NCBI GenBank assembly: GCA_006538405.1
Contig: BJKQ01000003.1
Location: 2,046,001 to 2,110,000, forward strand
Origin: Hansfordia pulvinata
Lineage: Eukaryota > Ascomycota > Sordariomycetes > Xylariales
Length of the DNA: 64,000 nucleotides
Direction: 5' to 3'
A program made the position numbers and the translations under genes. Positions 1-10,571 of this stretch are shown here, one piece after another. The notes below the pieces were generated by a model. It made no database searches, had not been told where the DNA came from, and was given only the letters and a program-made list of their open reading frames with translations. The first letter of the stretch is position 1. Each line of letters begins with the position of its first letter.

Positions 1-2
1 TC

Positions 3-899
3 GGGCAGTCATGTGTAGCCGGAACAAATGTTTGTGCGGGTGACCCTGCTTTGCCGACTAGCAGCGGCAGCTACACCATTGACCAGTCGGCAGGGCTCTC
101 CGAGCCGGCACGGATTGGCGTTGGAGTCGGCGTCGCTGTTGGTGCCGCTCTAGTCATTGGCCTGCTCACATGGTTCTGCATTCGGCGAAGGCAGGCGCAT
201 CGGCAAAGCACTCAGACAGGCAGTAACCTGGACAGCGGCGGTGGATATAACATGCATCAAAGACCCGGAGGCGGCCCAGGCATTGGCAGCCCGGGACGGG
301 AGGGAGATATTATGTCGGAGATGAGTGGCCCGACCAGCGAAGGCGCCGTTGTGAGCAGTGCTGGTCGTTCGTATCCGCATCGGAGCGGACTTGCTAGAGA
401 CTACTTTGGTCCAGAAGGCGTCGCAGGTCCGTTCACGGAGAACCCGGACACGCCAAGAGGGGACCTCAGCTTGCCCGATCGCGGGGTGCCGGTGATTCCC
501 CAAGGTCCTGCCGACATAGCAGTGCCGGTCGAGATCGACTCACACATGGGCAACCAGGGCATCACTGCCGGGGCAGTCGACCCGCGGCAGCAAATGCAGG
601 ATGCGGGAGATGAGAGGAGAGCTGATTTTGAAGGGAGCGGAACGCCAGGGCAGAACGACGAAGAGAGGGAAGGGCCGTTTGAGCTGGCGGGAAGTGAATG
701 GCCCAGCCCATCACCTCTAAGCCCGGAAGAAGAACGGTCGATTGCCCCCAGAGACGATGACCGCAATGCGGCTTCGATGGCGGGGCGGGCCGCAGTCAGT
801 CCGTCTCCCGAGCCAAGCGTCGCGCTATCAGTATCCCCCGAGCCGGGTCAAAGGCCGCCTCTTGGAAGAGACAGCAGTCGTCGTTCGAGAGCTCCGTGA
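3..899 (+). CDS. C-terminal part of a single-pass membrane protein (5' end outside window)
   Basis: The frame is already open at the window edge and ends at TGA 897-899, so the gene starts to the left. The visible part begins with a short extracellular-looking piece containing two cysteines (CVAGTNVC), then a Ser/Thr linker. A hydrophobic helix rich in Gly, Val and Ala follows (about 114-180) and is closed by the basic stop-transfer motif CIRRRQAHR. The remaining 230 or so residues are a low-complexity cytoplasmic tail rich in Gly, Pro, Ser and acidic residues. This layout is common in fungal cell-surface proteins, but the ectodomain that would name the family is missing. The tail is poorly conserved in such proteins, so no function is assigned. 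It converges on the cdc14-like gene. Confidence 0.7.
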   Translation, partial: GQSCVAGTNVCAGDPALPTSSGSYTIDQSAGLSEPARIGVGVGVAVGAALVIGLLTWFCIRRRQAHRQSTQTGSNLDSGGGYNMHQRPGGGPGIGSPGREGDIMSEMSGPTSEGAVVSSAGRSYPHRSGLARDYFGPEGVAGPFTENPDTPRGDLSLPDRGVPVIPQGPADIAVPVEIDSHMGNQGITAGAVDPRQQMQDAGDERRADFEGSGTPGQNDEEREGPFELAGSEWPSPSPLSPEEERSIAPRDDDRNAASMAGRAAVSPSPEPSVALSVSPEPGQRPPLGRDSSRRSRAP

Positions 900-1331
900 G
901 GTGACCAATCTCATCATCGTATCAAGTCTATACCATACAGCACGAAACGACGCATCACATCAGCACGAATACCAAGATATTACCGATTTGTGTATTTCAA
1001 CTGACGCATTCAGGTACCAAAAGCGTGACCGCGCACCCAAACCATCATGAACAAAAAAAGAGAAATGGGCGCAAGAGCTCGCTTGCCCTCGCCATGGCGT
1101 GACCGTTTGCAGGGCCCGAGGAGAGAGAAATAACTACCAACAAGTGAATCATGCCGTTCTCAGCTAATCATAACTCCTTGCCTTCCTTTGAAAAAAGAAA
1201 CCGAAGCCTTCCCAAAACGCCGCAGAGAAACCGCAATATCAAACGCTTCAGATCGCGAGAGACAAATAAAGAGAATGTACGAAGGGGCCATGAGCAGCGA
1301 GTCCATTCCTGGCGCCAAGCGCGCGGCTACA
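900..1331. other. Convergent intergenic region
   Basis: This 432 bp separates the stops of two genes that face each other and should hold both 3' ends. I see no further gene or repeat in it. Confidence 0.6.
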
Positions 1332-2424
1332 TCAGCAGACAACACCGCCAAAAGGCATGCAATGGCGCAAGTCTTGGACAAGCTGATCGACGCTGCTGTT
1401 GAGGTGACGGCCCAGGAGTTCCTGCTTCTCCTCCTGGCTGCGGGTCTCAACAAGGCTGTCAGAGCGGGAGCGTGACATGGACGAGTTGACGGAGTCACCG
1501 CCGCGGCTGCTGACGGAGAAGGCCTTGGCCAGCTTGCTGGGGCTGCGCTGCAGGAGCTCAGACATGCCAGAGTCGTGGTGGCTGGCGCTGGGGATGGAGG
1601 GCACCTCGGGCATGAGGTAGACGTAGAGGAACTCGACGAGTTTGAGCTTGACGTCGCGGCTGGTGCCGCGGGAGCGGAACAGCGACGTGATCGTCAGCAG
1701 GCCGTCGAGGTTCTCGAAGGTGCGTGTGTTGTGGGGTGCGTCCAGCAGCGCCGTTACCAGCGTCACCACGGTCGCCGACTGGATTGCCGGACAGAAGTCG
1801 GGCTCGAGCAGGTCGAGAAGAAGCTGCAGAGGTTTCTAGTCAGCCGTGGCGATCGCGGGACATCACGGTTTGAATCAATCGAGCGCACAGAGACACCAAA
1901 CCTACATTCATATACATCTCGCGGGAGAAGAGGGACTTGCTCGGGGGGTGCAGCAGCAGAGTGCCCTGGAGCAGATCGAGGGCGGACAAGATCAGCAGGT
2001 CGTTGGAGCCGTCGGCGCCGCGGGCCAGCAGGCGGTCCAGAGTGTTGACGAGGCGCAGCGCGACGTTCCACTCGAAGCCTTCCTGCAGGCGAAAGAAGGT
2101 GTGGAAGGCCGGGTCGTCGTCGCTGAGCTCGCCCAGCGTCTTGGGCGGGACGGCGGACGAGGGCGGCGTCTCCCCGTCGTCCTCTTCGTTCTCGTCGTAC
2201 ATGTCGTCGTCGGCCGAGGCCGGGTCCAGCGGGTGGCCGCCCATAACGACGGAGCCGGTGCTGCTGCGGTGGCGGTGGTGTTGGCGGTCCCTGTCACCGG
2301 GCCGCTTGTCGCGCGTTAGGCAGATGTTGGCCAGCAGCGACTCAACCTGCCGCAGGCCCTTGCGGACCTTGGGCCCGTCGTACGACGACAGGTTGTCGAA
2401 GGCGAGGGATAGGAGGTTCTCCAT
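1332..2424 (-). CDS. cdc14: Cdc14-family septation initiation network (SIN/MEN) component
   Basis: Two exons, 2424..1906 and 1823..1332, encode 336 aa. The 82 bp intron has donor GTAGGT, a CTGAC branch site and acceptor TGCAG. The start is the ATG opening MENLLSLAFDNLSSYDG, because the frame upstream is low-complexity. Blocks typical of the fission-yeast Cdc14 family (not the Cdc14 phosphatase) are clear: DDDPAFHTFFRLQEGFEWNV, LLILSALDLLQGTLLLHPPS and, across the splice, LLLDLLEPDFCPAIQSATVV then FENLDGLLTITSLF. An acidic insert lies between residues 45 and 95. In fission yeast Cdc14 partners the Sid1 kinase at the spindle pole body to trigger septation; the same role is inferred here. The C terminus is a Ser/Arg-rich tail ending HCMPFGGVVC. 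Confidence 0.92.
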
Positions 2425-3906
2425 TTCTTCGTCGGGGTGAAATTGTCTCTCGTTGTCCTTCGGGCTGGACTTCGCGGAGGATCTTTCTGATCTCTGTAGT
2501 CCTTTCGTTGAGGGCCTTCGTGCGAGGGCAGGACTCGACTGGTCTACTCGTTTTTTTTTCTCTTTCTTGTTTTGATCTGGCGAAGCGTGGAGGATTGAAG
2601 ATTCGCAGGGTTGGTGGTGGTGGTGGTACACGCGCAGGGGCAGGGCCTGGAAAGTCAACAGCGGCGGCGGCAGAATGGTCTGCGAAAGGGGGACTGGATC
2701 GCCGAGCTGCCTCCTCGATGGGCAGGCAGGAAGGTGAAGCGACGGTCGCTCACGTTGGGACTGTTAATACATGAAGAAAAGAATGGAAAAGGGCTGCGGA
2801 GGGAGGGCGGGTATCAAGGGAAGGGTATCATGGCCTCGCGGGAAGAGAAAAAGCAGCAGCGAAAAGAGAACGAGAAGCAGAGCCGTGAGTGTACTAACAA
2901 GAACCAGCCGATCGCGAAGTGCACAATGCCAGGCGGCTCTTTTATCAGACTTGCGCGCAAACAAGCAACCAAGGCACGGCGCACAGCTCGTCACGCCAAG
3001 GGGGGGCACGACGGCCCATCTGCACCCCGGTTGCATGGTTGGATTAGGCAAAAGATGGGCGTTGGGCCGTCCTGGTCGCCGTTGGCCCAGCAACCGGGCG
3101 GCGCCAGCGCATCCACATTTTCCTCTTCTTGTTTTCCTCCATCGCCCACGTCCCTGCTCTTGTCGCGCAATCCAGTCGACCAGGATATCGGATTTTCTTA
3201 TCATCCTAGTCCCCTTGCTTCCTTCGGGCAGCTCTCTGCTCTCCACCCCACCCGTCCCGATGCGCTACTGTACGCTCTATGTGTTCGCGGCCGCGTCCCC
3301 CAGCCTGACAACTTGCATACCCAAGCTGGTCTAGCCGATCACGAAGCTGGTTACCGGGGTTGGCGACTTTTTTTTTCTCCCTCCCTTTGCGGTCCCCTCC
3401 GTCCGTTTCCAACCCGCGACCGAGCCACTGGCCGTTGCCTACTTCGCACGGAGGAGTGCCAAGTTTGGGGTGGGTGGGGGGTCTAATCAAGACAAATACG
3501 AGTAGCTCAGACAAAGACGAAGATCGACATGGGCGAAAGCTGGGAAGAGAAACACAGAAAAAAGTCGCTAGGCGCGGGGCGGGGAGGATGAAATGCCATG
3601 CGTTTCGAGACGCCGATCTCCAAGGAATTGCCAGAGGTGCCTTTGGGTCTTGCCCCCTTGCGATGCGACGACGGCAAGCCGATCGATGCTCACCACGGGC
3701 CTCACGGACGCTTCACGATCTCGCACACAACACGCGCACGACCCCTGCATTGATGCTTCTTTTTGCTTTCTTATTGGCAGTTGGTGATTGGTATAACACG
3801 GGTCTTCCTTAAGGGACTCTATTCCCAAAGTGGGATTTAAGCCGCTCTCCCATTTTATGGCAGCACCTTCTGCCACTTTGTCAAAGACCCAGCAACGCGA
3901 CAGCGG
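2425..3906. other. Intergenic: cdc14-like promoter and thr1 3' flank
   Basis: This 1.5 kb stretch has purine-rich and pyrimidine-rich runs but no convincing gene. Open frames of up to 291 codons exist, but they are low-complexity, lack ATG starts or splice context, and resemble no family I know. Confidence 0.55.
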
Positions 3907-5167
3907 CTACGGTCTGATGACGGTGGTGCCCTCAGCGGGCTCCAGCAGCTTCCATTGACAGTCGATGCCCTCCTTCTGAAAGCGGCCGATGATCCTCTCG
4001 GCGATCTGCTCAAAGTTGCGCGTGGCCAGCGCCAGGATCGTGGGGCCCGCGCCGGACAGGCAGACGCCCAGTAGACCGTCCTGGGTGGCGGGCGACATGG
4101 ACTCGACGATCTCGCCGAGCCCCGGGATCAGCGTCTGCCGGTACTGCTGGTGCAGCTTGTCCTGCATCGCCAGGTAGATCAGGTCCGGGTCCGGCGGGGA
4201 CTGGCCAAGGGCGACGGGCAACAATGCTATCCGCTGCAGGTTAAACGTCTGGTGAGGGAAAGCGGTTAGCCCTCTGAATCATATAGGAGATCGCCCAGCC
4301 AATGTGTGGGCCGGTCTGCGAAGGAAAGCCGCGCAACCGGCAGGTAGAATACTCACCACATCCTGCCTGGGGTATTCCTTAGGCAGGACCTCGCGCGCTT
4401 TGGCGGTAGCGACCTGGAAGTCGGGGATAATGGCGACGGCCTTGATCTCCTTGGCCCAGGGAAACTTGATGTGGTGGCCGATGCCGTGCGGGGGCTCGGG
4501 GGGGCTCTTGCCCGTGTCCTCGCCTCCGGCAGGGGCGGGCAGGACCTCGCTCAGGGGAATTTCGACGCGGGCGACGTCCTCGGGCGCCAGGGGCTTGAGG
4601 TAGGTGCCGACGAAGCCGCCGTAGAGGGCGGCGCCGACGTTGTCAGGGTGGCGCTCTGCGGGGGGGGAAGGGAAAGTGTTAGTGGGGCGTGTCTGGACGA
4701 GAAAGGCAAGGAAACGAGGAGGGGAGACGAAGGGAATGCCTACCTATCATCAGGCAGAAATCAAACAGGCGGTCGTTGTCGAGGTGGTGCAGACCGCCCA
4801 CCTCCTTGCCGAGCATGACGCCGGCGACGACGGCGGCGCCCGAGGAGCCAAGGCCGCGGCCGAGGGGGATGGGGTTGACAATGTGAACATGGGTCTCGGA
4901 GGGGAATGCGCGGTGGTTGTGGCAGCGCAGGACGTAGAGGGCGACGCGGGTGATGAGGTTGGCGGCGGGGTCGAGGGGCACGTCGCCGGAGCCCTCGCCC
5001 TGGCCCTCGTAGGTGATGCGGCAGTTGAGTGGCTGGTCGGAGGTGGTCTTGGAGCGGTCGATGGTGACGCGCAGCTCGAGGTATATGGACAGGGCCAGGC
5101 CGATGACGTCGAAGCCGGGGCCAATGTTGGCGGAGGAGCAGGGCGTGCGGATGGTGAAGGACTCCAT
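3907..5167 (-). CDS. THR1: Homoserine kinase (threonine biosynthesis)
   Basis: Three exons, 5167..4744, 4655..4357 and 4248..3907, encode 354 aa, close to the 357 aa of yeast Thr1. The introns of 88 and 108 bp have donors GTAGGC and GTGAGT and acceptors CGCAG and ACCAG. The product phosphorylates homoserine to O-phosphohomoserine with ATP, the step before threonine synthase, in the cytosol. The three GHMP-kinase motifs are present: N-terminal SSANIGPGFDVIGLAL, the phosphate loop PIPLGRGLGSSGAA, and C-terminal CLSGAGPTILAL. The block ERHPDNVGAALYGGFVGTYL spans the first splice and confirms it. The ATG at 5165-5167 gives the usual short N terminus (MESFTIRTPC). Nothing looks broken. Confidence 0.97.
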
Positions 5168-6031
5168 GGTGGTGTTTGCCGCTGCTGAAGGAGGGGTGGT
5201 ATAAGAGGGAAAGAGATGGCTGATCGATCGCGCCAATGGAGCACCGGTGCTGTGGGCGAGGGGCTGAGCCGAGACTTCGGTCTGTGGTCTTTGTCTTGGG
5301 CGTCGAGTTGACTGTCGTCGCTTTCGTCGTCGTCGCCGGCCAGGGGGTTGAAGCTATCCCTGCTGCCGGGGATGCAAAATTCGATTCCGGTCGCGGAGGG
5401 TTGCACTGGGCGGGCGTTTGGCGGCGGCGGCGGCGGCAAAGGGCTTTTTGGTGGGATCGGACGGGTGACAGGCAACAACCCCGCGCTAACTTGCACACTG
5501 TTTGTCCAGGCACGCCAGGGCAGGTGCCACCTCCTCCAGCTCCGGTGCTGTTGAGTCGCAACCAAGGAAGGAACCAACGCACGGAGCGACCCCGCGCTAC
5601 GGAGTCAAGTGCAGCCCTGATCCAATGGACAGGGCTGTCTGTCAGGTACGAGTACCCCAATGAATGTCGTACCTTCCGTGCCACATTCTACCTGCATACC
5701 TGAGGTCATCATTGATGTAGGTACCTTAGTATTGGCCCAGTGCTTACAGCCAACAGTGCTGTGCTTCGAATTGTTTTGCCCCTCCGGTCCTTGCATTACT
5801 CGTTCAAGATTCCCTCGGCTGACGATTCAACATTACCGCCTCCAGGCCTGGTAACACTCCCGTTATCATCACACGCAAACACCCTCCAGGCTTCTAACAC
5901 ACCCTCCTTGCAAACCTCTCAGCCCCCTCTTCACCACGTATACCGCCTACTCTGTCCTGCCGTGGCTTCATTAAGATCTCCGTCGACACCGTCTGCCATG
6001 GCTAGCACCAACAGCAACGACACGGAAACCC
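5168..6031. other. Intergenic: thr1 promoter and 3' flank of the 2EXR gene
   Basis: This 864 bp holds the thr1 upstream region and the 3' end of the next minus-strand gene. One TACGAGTA octamer lies at 5647-5654. The part at 5880-6000 is C/T-rich. No gene is seen. Confidence 0.5.
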
Positions 6032-7615
6032 TCAACCCAAGTCTGCCACGCAGAGCGCCGGCCAGTGTTCTCTGAGATCCACCATCCGCCTGCTGACAAA
6101 ACGCTCGCCGCCTTGCCCGCCGCCTTGCGGAATGGGCCCCAGAGCATCTGCAGAGAAGAGCCAGAATCCCACGGCCGATTGATGGGTCTGTTGCGGTGGC
6201 TCCGTCTTCTCCACCGGCACCGTCGTCTCGCTCGCATCGTGCGAAGAGTCGCCGTCCGACAGCTGCGCCAGCCCCGTGTTCCAGTGCTCATCCTCCCACT
6301 CCAGCCACCGCTGCGCCGTCTTGCGCCCTTTGATCGATTCCTCGTAGAATGGCCGGACCGACGCAAGCAGGTACCGGCACTCGGTCTTCCGCTCTTGCGC
6401 TGGCTGCGCGCCCCATTTCTCCATGATCTCGGCCCATCTCCGCGCCGCCCCCCGCGCGTCCCGCTGACCCGCGTAGACGCGCCGCAGGTCTTCACCGATC
6501 TGCCGCGGGTCCGCCCGCAGCCGCTCGAAACCTCCCACCGCCCATGTCGGCTTGATGGGGTAGGCGCGGTTGAACCGCCACTTGTCCTCGCCGGGAATGC
6601 CGCTGAAAGCCCCCATGACGGCGCGCGCCCCTTGCGACGAGCTCAGGCACACCCAAAATACCTCGCGCAGCTGCGAGAGAGTCGACACGAACGCGTCACG
6701 GACCGGCCCCTTGGGCGGCTCTCCCAGATCGCCGTTGCGCAGTCTCTGCATCTCCTCGAGCGCCCGCTCGTCGACCGCCAGGTTGAGTAGGCCTACGCTC
6801 TGGGGGTCCCACGCCTTGAGGTCGAAGAGCAGGTTGGGGAGGTACTGAACCGCCGATTGCTCCACTCTGTCGCCATCATCCCCCAGGTTGAAGGAGATGT
6901 GCAGGAAGTCGTGCTCAGGGTTGATCGTGACTGGCGGGCCCGCCCTCCCAGGCACCAAACCCCGTCGCAGAGGCAGCCGGTAGAAGCGCAGAGCAGCCTG
7001 CCGGGCCTCGCTGCTGACGCGCATGAGCACGCTCGGCGGGTACCTCCTGTTCAACCTCAGATAGTAGGGCGCCGTGCTGGTTCTGTTGCCCTCCTCGTCG
7101 GCGACGGGCGACCCCGACGCGCCCTGCCGCCAGTCTCCGTCGTACTTCAGCCTCGCCCTGACGATGCGCGGCCTGCTGAGAAACTGCTCCCAGACCAGCA
7201 GGCGGACCTCCGGCGGCAGCGACGGGAAGCGGGGGAAGGACGCCGCTTCGTCCCGCAGAGCCTCGCGGCTGGTGAGCAGGTCCAAGTGTGATGGCCTGGG
7301 GCCCCCATCACCGACTGCGTACAGCGAGGCTTGGAGCTTCTGCCCGACCTTGGCAGCGCGCGCGGCCAGTCGCCTGCCCGCTCCCACCGGGCTGCCCCAG
7401 AGCAGCAGACTCGAGACCAGGAGGGCCGCCAGCGCCCACACTGGCGAGTCGGCGGACGGGGACAAGAGCGCGGGCACAGCGCCCAGTAGCGCCGTGGCCC
7501 AGCTCCCCAAGACGTGGGGCTGCTCCCCGTGGGAAAGGTGGCGAGAAGTCGAATTTGAAGCGGTTGCCAGGGCCCAGCAGCTATCTTCCAGCCGCGCGTT
7601 GCTGTGAGCGTCCAT
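6032..7615 (-). CDS. 2EXR (F-box-like) domain protein with N-terminal membrane helices
   Basis: A single exon of 527 aa. The start is the ATG at 7613-7615, as the frame further upstream is hydrophobic and unlike the family. Residues about 37-52 and 59-73 are hydrophobic and may be membrane segments. The 2EXR signature begins near residue 128 with FPRFPSLPPEVRLLVWEQFL, followed by the usual downstream blocks: a return strand near NPEHDFLHISFNLGDD and a C terminus of the form GFWLFSADALGPIP. The 2EXR family is much expanded in Sordariomycetes and Leotiomycetes. Its members carry an F-box-like fold but have no assigned biochemical role. The hydrophobic N terminus is not typical of the family, so membrane placement is an inference from composition. 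Confidence 0.85.
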   Translation of the reverse strand: MDAHSNARLEDSCWALATASNSTSRHLSHGEQPHVLGSWATALLGAVPALLSPSADSPVWALAALLVSSLLLWGSPVGAGRRLAARAAKVGQKLQASLYAVGDGGPRPSHLDLLTSREALRDEAASFPRFPSLPPEVRLLVWEQFLSRPRIVRARLKYDGDWRQGASGSPVADEEGNRTSTAPYYLRLNRRYPPSVLMRVSSEARQAALRFYRLPLRRGLVPGRAGPPVTINPEHDFLHISFNLGDDGDRVEQSAVQYLPNLLFDLKAWDPQSVGLLNLAVDERALEEMQRLRNGDLGEPPKGPVRDAFVSTLSQLREVFWVCLSSSQGARAVMGAFSGIPGEDKWRFNRAYPIKPTWAVGGFERLRADPRQIGEDLRRVYAGQRDARGAARRWAEIMEKWGAQPAQERKTECRYLLASVRPFYEESIKGRKTAQRWLEWEDEHWNTGLAQLSDGDSSHDASETTVPVEKTEPPQQTHQSAVGFWLFSADALGPIPQGGGQGGERFVSRRMVDLREHWPALCVADLG

Positions 7616-9411
7616 GGCTACGAGTATACTGCGACGCAGGCATAAGAGGGTTTTGTTTAGGGCGTGAAAAGAGAAAAGAAGAAAAGGAACAAGGAACAAA
7701 GATAAAAGAAATCAAGAAAATGCGTTTTGATTGTGACTAAGGTATATATGCTGAAGGAGGCAAGTTGACTGTGCCACGCGCGACGGCGTGGGAAACGTAT
7801 CCCGACGTGCCCGCTAGAGCAGGTACCTACCGTATGTACCGACCTTACCACGGCTTATACCAACTCAACCTACCTGGCGTACTTACGAGTATGCCCGTTT
7901 GCCCGTGCGCGGTCCTCTGAGCTTCTGCCTGAGAGCTGCGTCACGACGAACGGCTCAGCCCCTGTGACTACTCCATAAATCCGGCCCAGGCTCAGCGGCG
8001 CCAGAGTACGGATGAGGTAATAACGAGCCCATGTACGGAGTAATAAGCGCGGCAGTGCCACGGTTTCGGGCCCAGACTCAACTCGTACCCCGCTGATTGG
8101 CTGTGGGCTCTGTTTGCGCTGGTGCCAACAGCACGCATCCAACGTACCTACGTTAAGGGTCCCTGGGTCTGTGGGTCCGTGATAAGGTCAGCGGGGGGAG
8201 ACCAACAACAACCAACGGTCCGTGGGAAGGTTGATCGCCTCAATGGGACAAACCATTGGACTGCATTGATGGGTTGGTATGACTCAGGTACATACATGCA
8301 TATGGGTGGTGAGTATTCTGGAGTAAAAGAAGACACATGTTTGTTCGCTTCTGGGCTGATTGTTCCCAAACTCTGTAGCCTGCAACCAAGCACTCAAGGC
8401 AGCTATTTTTGCTGCCCACCCGGCGTTGGCCGTAACCTGATGCGGATGTCGATCTCTTCTGGGGACTGTGGCTGTAGACGCCAGGTACGAGTAGTACCAC
8501 AAACGCGTCTCGAGACTGGGCTCTGTCACAACCTCATGTCCAACACGGCATTCTGCCAGGTGGCGCGAAACTCGCCTTGGAAACCGACGGTTCCGGTCCA
8601 GGTGATTGTTCTCGGCGGTATGGAGGTGGGACAGCACGGGCAGCCCTTGTCGTAGTGGGCGGCTGCACAGCGGGCTGTAAAATGCAAAGCTACCTACAGA
8701 AGGGGATGGAGGTGCGCACGCGACCGACGGCGAGGCGGCTGCTCGCCACTCCACCGCAGTGTGGCCCCCCGTACCCGACGCCCCAAGATGGAACGTGCCA
8801 TGTTCGGACCGGAGACCTGGGGTTCCTCGGAGGGGATGGGGATTTGCCCCTCAACCCGTGGGCTGATGTCCCCTCTCCAGGGCTATTCTTTCAACGGTAA
8901 GGTGCGCAGGTTTGCGGAGGCAACTGCGGTGCGTCGGGTACGAGTAACTTACATTCATGGAAACCGGACCTTCCTTCCACGTAATAAGTGACGATTGAAA
9001 GACCTTACCTAAGTCACATGTACCCGACCCTGGGCTTTACCTTAGGTAAGGTAGGCGACGTCCCGGCAATGCAAGCAAGGAAGGAAGGAAGGAAGCAAGC
9101 AATCAACGGACACCTCCCGTGTGCCAGCTGCCACTCGACGGACATTCATCAGACCTCTGCGACTTTTCCTGGCTTCCAACGCGAACAGGGAGACAATGGA
9201 GCCCGCCGTGCCCGCCTGCTGACAGCCCTTTCTATCAACGTTTTCTCGACTGCCTACCGACCCTACCAGGTAGGTATCTAGGTGTCATAGTGTAAATTGT
9301 CTTTGCTGATCATCCACGCAACATCACTTATGTAATACTAACTCGTACCTTGTGTGAGGCCAGGTACGTGAGGTCTATTTCCTCTGTGAGATCAGCCCTC
9401 CTCCCCGCCCT
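7616..9411. other. Intergenic, 1.8 kb
   Basis: Holds the promoter of the 2EXR gene and the 3' flank of the secreted orphan. TACGAGTA octamers occur at 7884, 8486 and 8939. TACCTA/TAGGTA pieces cluster at 9000-9060 and 9255-9285, and an AAGG microsatellite lies at 9077-9095. No gene is supported. Confidence 0.5.
9077..9095. repeat. AAGG microsatellite
   Basis: Between four and five units of AAGG in an intergenic region, flanked by two GCAAGC blocks. Confidence 0.85.
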
Positions 9412-10571
9412 TTACGCATATTGATAGTGGTAGATATCGACTGTCCAGCGATCCCGCTGGCGGACATTGGCAGGAAACCAGCTCTTGGGCACTTCCTGCG
9501 GCTCCCAGAGGCTTGGGTGCGGCCGGGCATAGTCCTCGCCCTTCTCGTTCTTTCCCACCGGGTCGCGCCGTCTGTTGGACCGCCCGGGCCTCGAGCTCTG
9601 CAGCCTCCCGGCCAGCGCCCCCTTCATCTTGAGCTTGTACTCCTCGGTGAACCAGGGCGCCGGCCCGAGGTCTATGGCGCCCCGCGACCCGTCGGCGTTG
9701 CGGATCGCCGTCAGGGGCGCGCACACGACGCGCAGCCGCCTCTCCTCGACCGTCCGCGTCTGCACCTGCAGCTGGATGCTGCGCGAGGTCTGCTCCTGGT
9801 TGAAGGCCGGGTCCACCGCGCTCTCGTCGTAGGCGAACTTGACCGCCTCCTCGGGCCTCGACGCCGTCTGCGCCATGAACTGCTTGATGCTGTCGTGCGG
9901 GAAGCTCGTCATCAGCGCGTCGTACCCAAGCGCCACCTTCTCGAGGCTCTCGACGTAGTCCGTCTTGCCGATGACCACGCAGACGCTGTAGCGGAGCGCC
10001 CGGGGTTTCACCCCCGCCCTTCAAGTCAGACACTTTTTACCCCTCTATCACGTGTTTCGAGCGCGCGGGCGGCAGCGCGACTGCCGTACTTACTGGTCGT
10101 ACCACTCGCGGTTGGGAGCCAGCGCCGGGTCCTTCATGGACCAGTGCGTCACAAGGTAGACGCCTTGGCCACCAAGGTAGTTCTTGACGTTCACGTGCAT
10201 GTGGATCCAGGCCGAAGTCATCATGCTCCTCATCCTCAAGACGTTGTTGTTCCTCCTGTGGAAATCAGCCTCGGCCTGCCCATCAGCGCCAAGGAGAGAA
10301 AGCGAGGCAGAAGTCAGTAATATGTCCGTGTGCGGCGCGCGGTCTCGTCCGTCCAACCAACTGCCTTAGGTATACATAACCTACATACCTTTGACCCGTA
10401 TCGGTAACCCACAACCATATCGCCTGGCTCGATCGTGTAGCCCAGAACATCCTCCCCGACCCTGTGCGCGAGCTCATTATGCCATCTAAGGGGGGGCGGC
10501 CCCTCGTTGCCATACGCAGCCACGAGCCGGAGCAGCGCCCCCAGGAACATGAACGCTGCAGCCCAAGCCAT
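9412..10571 (-). CDS. Secreted protein of unknown function
   Basis: I do not recognise the family. Three exons, 10571..10389, 10275..10094 and 9985..9412, give 312 aa. The introns of 113 and 108 bp have donors GTATGT and GTAAGT and acceptors GGCAG and TACAG; a CTGAC branch site lies in the second, and the frame is kept across both. Residues 1-20 (MAWAAAFMFLGALLRLVAAY) form a convincing signal peptide with an Ala-rich end. The mature part has about 290 residues, one obvious cysteine near the middle (HVCVVIGKTDYVES), no other membrane helix and a basic Arg/Ser segment near residue 255. With so few cysteines it is not a classic small cysteine-rich effector. The two-intron model rests on splice signals and frame, not on homologues. 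Confidence 0.65.

Noticed and set aside
2611..3486. 291-codon plus-strand open frame
   Set aside because: It starts at a non-ATG codon, is low-complexity, overlaps open frames on the other strand and matches no family. It lies in the cdc14-like promoter.
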